A stretch of 64,000 nt of DNA from NCBI GenBank assembly GCA_964035575.1, contig OZ037912.1:930001-994000 (forward strand), in the 5' to 3' direction. Origin of the DNA: Rhynchopus sp. YZ270_cl-10. Its lineage: Eukaryota > Euglenozoa > Diplonemea > Diplonemida > Diplonemidae. Made by a program: the position numbers and the translations under genes. The first letter of the stretch is position 1, and each line of letters starts with the position of its first letter. The notes under the pieces are model-generated. The model saw only the letters and a list, made by a program, of their open reading frames with translations, was not told where the DNA came from and did no database searches. Shown here in pieces: positions 57,112 to 64,000 of the stretch.

Positions 57112-58688
57112 TAGGGGCCGCAGTCCCCTAAGGAAATTATGTAACAATAATTATTTCGTCATTTTTTGGGCATCTAGTGGGCACCTCAGGGTGTGTCTGA
57201 CACCCAAAATAGGTTTCCGGGGCAGTGTGACCCAGAATTTCATGGTTTGGCACCTCAGAAAGTGAAAAAAGTGTGAAAAAATAGGATTTTCAGCCCTTTT
57301 GGCCATTTGGGGCAAAATGGCCAATTTTGGCACATTTTTTGCTTTGTGGGGGTATTTGGGGCTATTTCACCCCCAAAACCACTCAGAACATGTTCTAGGC
57401 ACCTATTTTCAACCACAATTACCCATACAGGGGGGTATTCCGCTCAAGAAATGGTTTTGTTGGGGTTATTTTCAGCAAATTTTCACTAAGTTTCACTAAG
57501 TTTTGCTAAGTTTCACTAAGTTTTACTAAGTTTCACTAAGTTTTGGTCAAAAAAAATGCAAAAAAAATGCAAAAAACACGAAAAATTGCACAAAAAATGG
57601 GAGGAACCGAACAAATATGTATGGTATGGCAAAAATGTGTCCTTTTTTTTGGGTGACTGATTACCAGAAACACAAAAAAAATGGAAAATAAAGCACAAAT
57701 CGGCCATTTGGGCCATTTTGGGACAAATGACCATTTTTGACCAAATTTTCAAAAAAATTGTAAAATTTCGACATCATGACAGCTGCTTGGGCACAAAACT
57801 ACCCCAGGGATGTCCCGTGAGTCTATTCCGACCTGTTTTGGACACTTTAGGTACTTTTTTTGGCCGCTTTTTGGTGTTTTGAGGTCAAAATGACCCCCTG
57901 TCTACCCCCTGTCCAGGGGTCATATTCGACTCAATATTTCAAACCAAGATCGGTTCGAGGGGCCCAAAAGGGTGCAGCTCGTCGAAATCAGGCCCACAGG
58001 ACCCCTAGGAGTACGATTTCCACGGGAGAGTGACCCCAAGAGGCCTCTGGCGGCCCTAATTTGGCATTTTTTTAGCCCAAAACCGCCCCTACCCCCCTCT
58101 CTGGGGGGGAGGGCAATTTCTCACTCATTTTCCCCATTTCTAGTGCTTCTGAGTCCTCCAAAGGGTAAAAAAAACGGTTCCGTTGGGTCCGCAGACCATT
58201 TTTTGGGGGGGTACATACCAAAATTTGCACCATACCCTACTTTATGTGATGGCCAGGGGAAAAATCCTGGCCTTGGACAGGGGGTAGACAGGGGGTGGAC
58301 AGGGGGTCATTTTGACCAAATTTTGGCCAAATTCACCAAAGAAAAGGCGTAAAAATGTGAAAAACAGGCGAGAATGGACTCCAAGCACGTTTTTGGGGCA
58401 AAATAGGTCTCAAATGACTCTCTGAAACATCGAATTTGGTGTTTTTTTTATGTTTTTTCATGAAAAATCGGGGTTTTGGCCAAAATGGCCAAAACCCCCA
58501 AAAAGCCAGTTTTTTGCTATTTTTTCCCATTTTTTCACATTCTAGAGTCGAATTTTCGCCCAATTTTGCCTCACAGGGTGTTTCTGACCTATTCTGGGGT
58601 GGTTCTCTGCAGGTTGTGGCCACTATACGCCAAAAAGTGGCAAAATGAATTATTGTTACATAATTTCCTTAGGGGACTGCGGCCCCTA
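57112..58688. mobile_element. TIR element F3 (1577 bp) between poly-G tracts
   Basis: 41-bp perfect inverted ends beginning TAGGGGCCGCAGTCCCCTAA and reaching ATGTAACAATAATT. G17 tracts lie on both sides (57095-57111 and 58689-58705). Inner sequences near both ends resemble the F2 arm module in opposite orientations, suggesting an old foldback. No open frame of note. Confidence 0.85.
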
Positions 58689-58705
58689 GGGGGGGGGGGG
58701 GGGGG

Positions 58706-59877
58706 TAGGGGCCGCAGTCCCCTAAGGAAATTATGTAACAATAATTATTTCGTCATTTTTTGGGCATCTAGTGGGCACCTCAGGGTGTGTCTGACACCCA
58801 AAATAGGTTTCCGGGGCAGTGTGACCCAGAATTTCATGGTTTGGCACCTCAGAAAGTGAAAAAAGTGTGAAAAAATAGGATTTTCAGCCCTTTTGGCCAT
58901 TTGGGGCAAAATGGCCAATTTTGGCACATTTTTTTGCTTTGTGGGGGTATTTGGGGCTATTTCACCCCCAAAACCACTCAGAACATGTTCTAGGCACCTA
59001 TTTTCAACCACAATTACCCATACAGGGGGGTATTCCGCTCAAGAAATGGTTTTGTTGGGGTTATTTTCAGCAAATTTTCACTAAGTTTCACTAAGTTTTG
59101 CCTAAGTTTCACTAAGTTTTACTAAGTTTTACTAAGTTTTGGTCAAAAAAAATGCAAAAAACACGAAAAATTGCACAAAAAATGGGAGGAACCGAACAAA
59201 TATGTATGGTATGGCAAAAATGTGTCCTTTTTTTGGGGTGACTGATTACCAGAAACACCAAAAAAATGGAAAATAAAGCACAAATCGGCCATTTGGGCCA
59301 TTTTGGGACAAATGACCATTTTTGACCAAATTTTCAAAAAAATTGTAAAATTCCGACATCATGACAGCTGCTTGGACACAAAACTACCCCAGGGATGTCC
59401 CGTGAGTCTATTCCGACCTGTTTTGGACACTTTAGGTACTTTTTTTGGCCGTTTTTTGGTGTTTTGAGGTCAAAATGACCCCTGTCTACCCCCTGTCCAG
59501 GGGTCATATTCGACTCAATATTTCAAACCAAGATCGGTTCGAGGGGCCCAAAAGGGTGCAGCTCGTCGAAATCAGGCCCACAGGACCCCTAGGAGTACGA
59601 TTTCCACAGGAGAGTGACCCCAAGAGGCCTCTGGCGGCCCTAATTTGGCATTTTTTAGCCCAAAAACCGCCCCTACCCCCCTCTCTGGGGGGGAGGGCAA
59701 TTTTTCACTCATTTTCCCCATTTCTAGTGCTTCTGAGTCCTCCAAAGGGTAAAAAAACGGTTCCGTTGGGTCCGCAGACCATTTTTTGGGGGGGTACATA
59801 CCAAAATTTAATAATACGCCAAAAAGTGGCAAAATGAATTATTGTTACATAATTTCCTTAGGGGACTGCGGCCCCTA
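58706..59877. mobile_element. TIR element F4 (1172 bp), deletion derivative of F3
   Basis: Nearly identical to F3 from its left end to about 59818 (F3 to about 58218). It then lacks about 400 bp of F3 and rejoins at ATACGCCAAAAAGTGGCAAA. Same 41-bp ends. Preceded by G17 and followed by G-run sequence that is interrupted by the hAT transposon. Confidence 0.85.
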
Positions 59878-59880
59878 GGG

Positions 59881-62594
59881 CAGTGCGCCTAGGAAACGGT
59901 CAACGTTTCCCAAAAGGAAACGTTGACGTTTCCCAGATTCTTGGGAAACGTTGAGGAAACGCTAAAGAAACGTTGCAAGGGGTTTTCTTTAGTTAACACA
60001 TAGTATTTGACAAAACGCTCAAGACCCTCGCGAAAAGTCGCACGTCTGTGTATCCCCTCCCCGCTTGTTTTCTCCTCTCTCTTTTCTCCCCCGTTCTCCG
60101 ACGCTTTCTGCACTTCAGACAAACACATTTATACCGTAGATTTGCATAATGCCCAAAAGGAAGGCGGATGACGCGTGGGACTACGTGAAGGTTGTGGAAG
60201 GTGCAGGGACAAAGCTCCGGAAGGTGGAGTGCACCTTTTGTGATAAGAAATTCTCAGTGTCGTCTGCGGGGAGGATCAAAGAACACCTCCTTGGGAAGGG
60301 GTCGTCAGTGACTGCGTGCTCCCCAAAAGACGACAAGAAGGATGAGTTTGAAATAGCAAAAGCGAAGTTGCAGAACACAGAGGCGAAGGTAACGCAGCAG
60401 AAGGACAACAAACAAACGTCGCTAGACCCCTTTCTCACACGCGTAACCACCAAGATCGAAGCCATGCAGAGTATTAGGGACTTCTTCTACGAAGAGTGCA
60501 TTCCCTTCCGGAAAGCAAAGAGCCGCTCATTCATGACGTTAGTCATGATGTTGTCGCGGATGTCTCAATCTGAGGCATCCGAGTTCAAGCCGCCATCCCC
60601 CGACGACCTTGCAGGCGAACTACTGCAGGAGTACGTCGCAGAGATGGACAAACTCTGCGAAAAGGGCATGCTTGCCGAAGCAAAGTTCGGGCTGTCGTTA
60701 TTGTCGGACGGCTGGACTGATTGCAACGACAGGTCCATCTTTAACGGGATCGTGAGTACGTCCACATCGATGTACTATGTAGATAACAAGACGAGCAAGA
60801 GAAAAACTATGGCCGCGATCGCAGACTATATCTGCTCCCTTCCTGTGCTTATCCCCGAGGAGGTAAGGTCGAAGCTGATACACATTTGTGTTGATGGGGC
60901 ATGCAAGGAGGCCCTCCCCTTAATTCGAGCCCGGGTTGAGAAGGTGTTAACGTCTGTTTGTGTTCTCCACACCTATGATCTTCTTTTAGAAGATCTAGGT
61001 GACTCCTCCAAAGCGAGCACAAAGGAAGAATTCAAATTCTTCAATGAAGTCGTGCACAAAGCTACGGCGTTGGCGAAGTGGGTGAAGACACGCCAGCGCT
61101 TGGTCACACTTCTTGAGGAGAGGTCCGACAAGAGGCTGCTGCTACCTGTGGACACTCGCTTTGGAAGCTTTTTTATCATGATGCAACGGTTGCTGGACTT
61201 GAAAGGGCCGCTGCGTGAGATGTTTGCTGGTGAAGGCTTTGGCGAGTCGAAGGCTCAGCTAAGGAGTGCGGATGCGAAGGCCACAGCTACCGAATGGGCG
61301 TCGGTTGTGCTCCAGGACGCCTTCTGGAAGAAGCTGGAGGGGGCGTGGCACATTGGAGATGTGATCTTCACCGTGTTGAAGCGTTACGACAACGACGACG
61401 CGTCGGGGAACAGCGCTTCCGTGGAGTACGTGAAGGAGGGTTTCGCCGAGCTGAAGAAGAACATCGAAGCGCTACCCATAACTCAATTCCTCACGGCAGC
61501 ACGTAAGCAAAAAATTGCAGACAGGGTGAACACCAGATGGAAATACGTTGCAGCCCCCATCCACAACGCGGCACATGCACTGTCACCAACATTCCGCCTG
61601 ACAGCGAGGGATGACGATGAGTCTAAAGCAGGGCTGAAGGTATGTATGGCAGGTGACCTTCGCATAATCTGCTTTACTACAGGAGGCGCTGCTGCGGTAT
61701 TATGATGAAGAGAAAGCACTGCAAGCTTTGGAAGAGTACGAAAACTGGAGCACGCAAAATTTCGGTGTACTAGAAGAAAAGGCGATCGCGTCGAAGTGGG
61801 GTGGACACAAGTGGTGGTCCATGTTCGGAGCAGAATGGCCTCTGCTCAAAGAGCTGGCAACAATCATGCTCGCTCAAACTTCATCTGTTGGTGCGGCTGA
61901 GAGAGGTTGGAGCTGCTACGGCGACGTAAAAACCAGGAAGCGCAATGGGTTGTCAGCCAGCACGGCTGACAAACTTACACGCATTCTGTACAACAAGAGG
62001 AACACGTCCACCACCCACGTCGTGGCCGGTTACTGGGAGCTTGACGAGGTGGTGCTAGGAGACGACAGTGTGGATGGAATCGAAGGATGATTTTTTTTTT
62101 GTTTTTTTTTGTTTTTTTTTACGTTCTTTGTTTTCATTGTGTTTTTTTCCTGTTGAAACTGCGCATTTTCAACACCTACTTTTTTGTCTTTGTTGGTATC
62201 CAATAAAGAACCCCAGGTAGGTTGACCTCAAAAAAAAATCTCAGCGACTTGTTTTTTCTTGGGTGGGGTTGTAACAATCTCAGCTTGGGCGGAGTGCAGT
62301 ATCTGTCCTCAGATCAGTTTGGAAGCCATCCCGACATCTTTTATGATGTCCCAACTGAGTATTGTCACCACTCATGTACAATTTTTTGTGATGTTGTTCC
62401 TGTTGTGACGCTGTGGTGATAAAGACATCGTCGCGGGGGGTTTTTTTTTGTTTTCCCCGTTTCCCTTCACGTTTCCCAAAACCACGTTTCGTAACGTTTC
62501 CAACAAAGAAACGCCAACGTTTCCCGTTTCCCAACGTTTCCGTTTCCCAGTTTTTTGGGAAACGTGCGTTTCCCCACGTTTCCTAAAAGCACTG
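59881..62594 (+). mobile_element. Autonomous-looking hAT DNA transposon (2714 bp), target duplication CCCTAGGG
   Basis: Ends CAGTGCGCCTAGGAAACG and complement of CAGTGCTTTTAGGAAACG, flanked by perfect CCCTAGGG at 59873-59880 and 62595-62602. AAACGTT/GGGAAACG words are repeated just inside both ends (59893-59970 and 62455-62585), typical transposase-binding subterminal repeats. It encodes one complete-looking transposase (60149-62090). The duplication lies at the F4/poly-G junction. It looks whole and young. Confidence 0.93.
60149..62090 (+). CDS. hAT-superfamily transposase, two exons
   Basis: Exons 60149-61639 and 61683-62090 encode 632 residues; the 43-nt intron has donor GTATGT and acceptor CTACAG. 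An N-terminal BED-type zinc finger (about 25-60: CTFCDKKFS, then RIKEHLLGKG and a following Cys) binds the subterminal repeats. The RNase-H-like catalytic core has a first Asp in LSLLSDGWTD, a second Asp in HICVDGACKEA and CVLHTYDLLLEDL, with an all-helical insertion after it. The C-terminal dimerisation region reads MLAQTSSVGAAERGWSCYGD then VKTRKRNGLS, holding the third acidic residue (Glu of AERGWS). All expected hallmarks are present and the frame is uninterrupted, so activity is plausible. Confidence 0.93.
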
Positions 62595-62627
62595 CCCTAG
62601 GGGGGGGGGGGGGGGGGGGGGGGGGGT

Positions 62628-63160
62628 TAGGGGATACGACTCCAGCCATTTTGGCTGGGACCAAACGCACGGAAAATTCATTTGGCATTATCTGGCCATC
62701 TCCAAGGCAACTGCGGGTGAAAAACACCCTCAGAGTGGGTCACAGGGGGCCTGTGGGTCGAAAAACGACCCAGAAGCCACCCCAGAATACAAAAAAATGG
62801 AAAAAAATAGTGAAAAAACGGCTTTTTTCACGTTTTGGCCACTTTGGGCAAAATAGCGATTTTTCGAGAAAAAAATCAAAAACCGGGATATTTTTTGACA
62901 TCACAAAGCCTCCTTTGGCACAAATATACCCCAAAAGTGGCCTGTGAGTCCATTCCAACCTGTTTTGGACATATTTGACACTTTTGGAAGTGTTTTTTTG
63001 GTGTTTTTAGGTCAAAAAAATGCCCAAGACGTCCCCAAGACATCCCCAAGACACTTTGCACACCCCCTGTTACGGTCATATTTTTTTCGTTTTTTTGCCT
63101 GAAACCCCCAAAATACCCCTCCCGGACCCCACATAGTCCCGAATATCCATCACACACCCA
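62628..63160. mobile_element. Element F5, related to F2, right end unclear
   Basis: Begins TAGGGGATACGACTCC after a 27-base G-run (62600-62626). From about 62690 to 63020 it follows the F2 arm closely (CCATCTCCAAGGCAACTGCG, CAGAGTGGGTCACAG), then diverges. Module B-like sequence follows at about 63310-63425 (GACCCCACCGCTGCACGGG, AAAAATGCAAATAAG). The right terminus could not be fixed; a TCCCATAGAGGGGG at about 63471 is a candidate. Confidence 0.6.
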
Positions 63161-63708
63161 CTCAGAGTGAGTAGAAGCACCCCAAAAAAAATATTTTTTA
63201 AAGCCCTAAAATTGTGCTTCAGTTTCGGCAGCATCCATGTTGAAGTTGAAGGTTTTAATTTCGTCGATTTTGAGGAAAATTTTGACCAAAAATGGGCCCC
63301 ACGTATAAGGAACCGGGCTCATATTTCTCAAAATTTAAGTGGTCAAAAAATTGTCCAATTTTCCGAAATGACCCCACCGCTGCACGGGCTGAGCCCAAAA
63401 ATGCAAATAAGCCACTTTTTGGTTTCATTGAAATGATGCGGCTGACACTGAGGATTATGGTTTACGGCGTCCCATAGAGGGGGCGAATCCTATTTAATTT
63501 TTTGTTTTCTTGAAATGTGTAATTTCATGTTTTCGCGAAAAATATACGAACTGATCCTACAAGGGTTGAAGGAAGGTGTGTGGAAAACAAACAATAACAA
63601 GAACAACTAATTGCTAAGAAAAAAAACAGGGTGTGCTGTGGAAAACTCCGCGCGATTTTTGAAACCACCATAGCATCCTGGCGATTTTCTGGAGGTGCTG
63701 ATGTGACG

Positions 63709-63926
63709 ATGCCTGGTGCGATCGACGACGTGTTGTCGTCTGTGCATTCTGTGTTCCTTCGGCACTGCTCCGATGACGAAGACGATGCGTGGGAGCCTGT
63801 GGACGACTACGAGCTGGAACATGCCGAGGCCGCCCGAGCGAATGGTTATTGAGCCTGCCGAGACTACGTCCACTAACGCGATCGAGCAGACGGTGCTGGA
63901 CGAAGAGGACAGCCCCACTGTTTGAA
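63709..63926 (+). CDS. Small acidic coding region near the window end, partial or shifted
   Basis: From the ATG at 63709 the frame reads MPGAIDDVLSSVHSVFLRHC and SDDEDDAWEPVDDYELEHAE to a stop at 63852. Equally coding-like sequence (VIEPAETTSTNAIEQTVLDE) continues in another frame to TGA at about 63925. A small indel or an unrecognised intron may separate the two. Very acidic, no recognised family; more of the gene could lie outside the window. Confidence 0.45.
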
Positions 63927-64000
63927 AGTTTCAGATGCAGGCATCCCGGTGGGTCCAGCAGCGTACGAAGAGCGTTTTAGCATACCGTAAAAATATTTAT

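Overview
The window looks like nuclear DNA from a unicellular eukaryote. Coding regions are GC-rich at third codon positions. They sit in spacer full of poly-A, poly-T, poly-G and poly-C runs, and several are split by short GT-AG introns (43-305 nt), nine of ten with a GTAT donor. Every convincing gene (eleven) lies on the + strand, and pyrimidine tracts ending in AG sit close to several start codons. Together with a tandem-GST protein resembling the Tc52/TDR1 type of kinetoplastids, this fits a euglenozoan (possibly diplonemid) directional gene cluster. That placement is inference, not proof.

Layout. 0.2-1.0 kb: last three exons of V-ATPase subunit C. 4.4-6.0 kb: a protein with two fused GST modules. 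6-13.7 kb: repeats, pentamer and nonamer satellites, a foldback element in a C-run and a hexamer satellite. 13.8-15.4 kb: an intronless secreted sedolisin (S53) protease. 16.2-17.2 kb: a decayed minus-strand coding region. 17.8-23.0 kb: a four-exon gene whose product joins Kelch repeats, a PB1 domain and a MAP3K-like kinase. 23.2-24.1 kb: a TIR element with subterminal word arrays. 26.1-27.3 kb: a secreted EGF/beta-propeller protein. 27.5-28.9 kb: a non-autonomous hAT-like element with a perfect 8-bp target duplication. 29.1-31.0 kb: a TerD-TerD-C2 protein ending in a possible CaaX box. 33.6-35.4 kb: an unrecognised 606-aa protein. 36.1-40.1 kb: two ankyrin genes that are near-identical over 1317 bp. 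43.3-44.0 kb: a heptamer satellite. 45.0-48.2 kb: a three-exon insulysin-like M16 protease.

48.2 kb to the end is largely mobile-element territory. Its centre is a chain of four foldback/TIR elements with TAGGGG...CCCCTA ends, separated only by poly-G tracts (55.6-63 kb). Smaller elements are nested at the junctions, among them an intact-looking autonomous hAT transposon (59,881-62,594, 8-bp target duplication CCCTAGGG). The window ends in a small acidic coding region.

The most unusual content is (1) foldback elements apparently targeted to homopolymeric G/C tracts, (2) families of short TIR elements that each carry a private subterminal word but share internal non-coding modules, and (3) the Kelch-PB1-kinase architecture. 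No CRISPR array, rRNA or tRNA gene was recognised.
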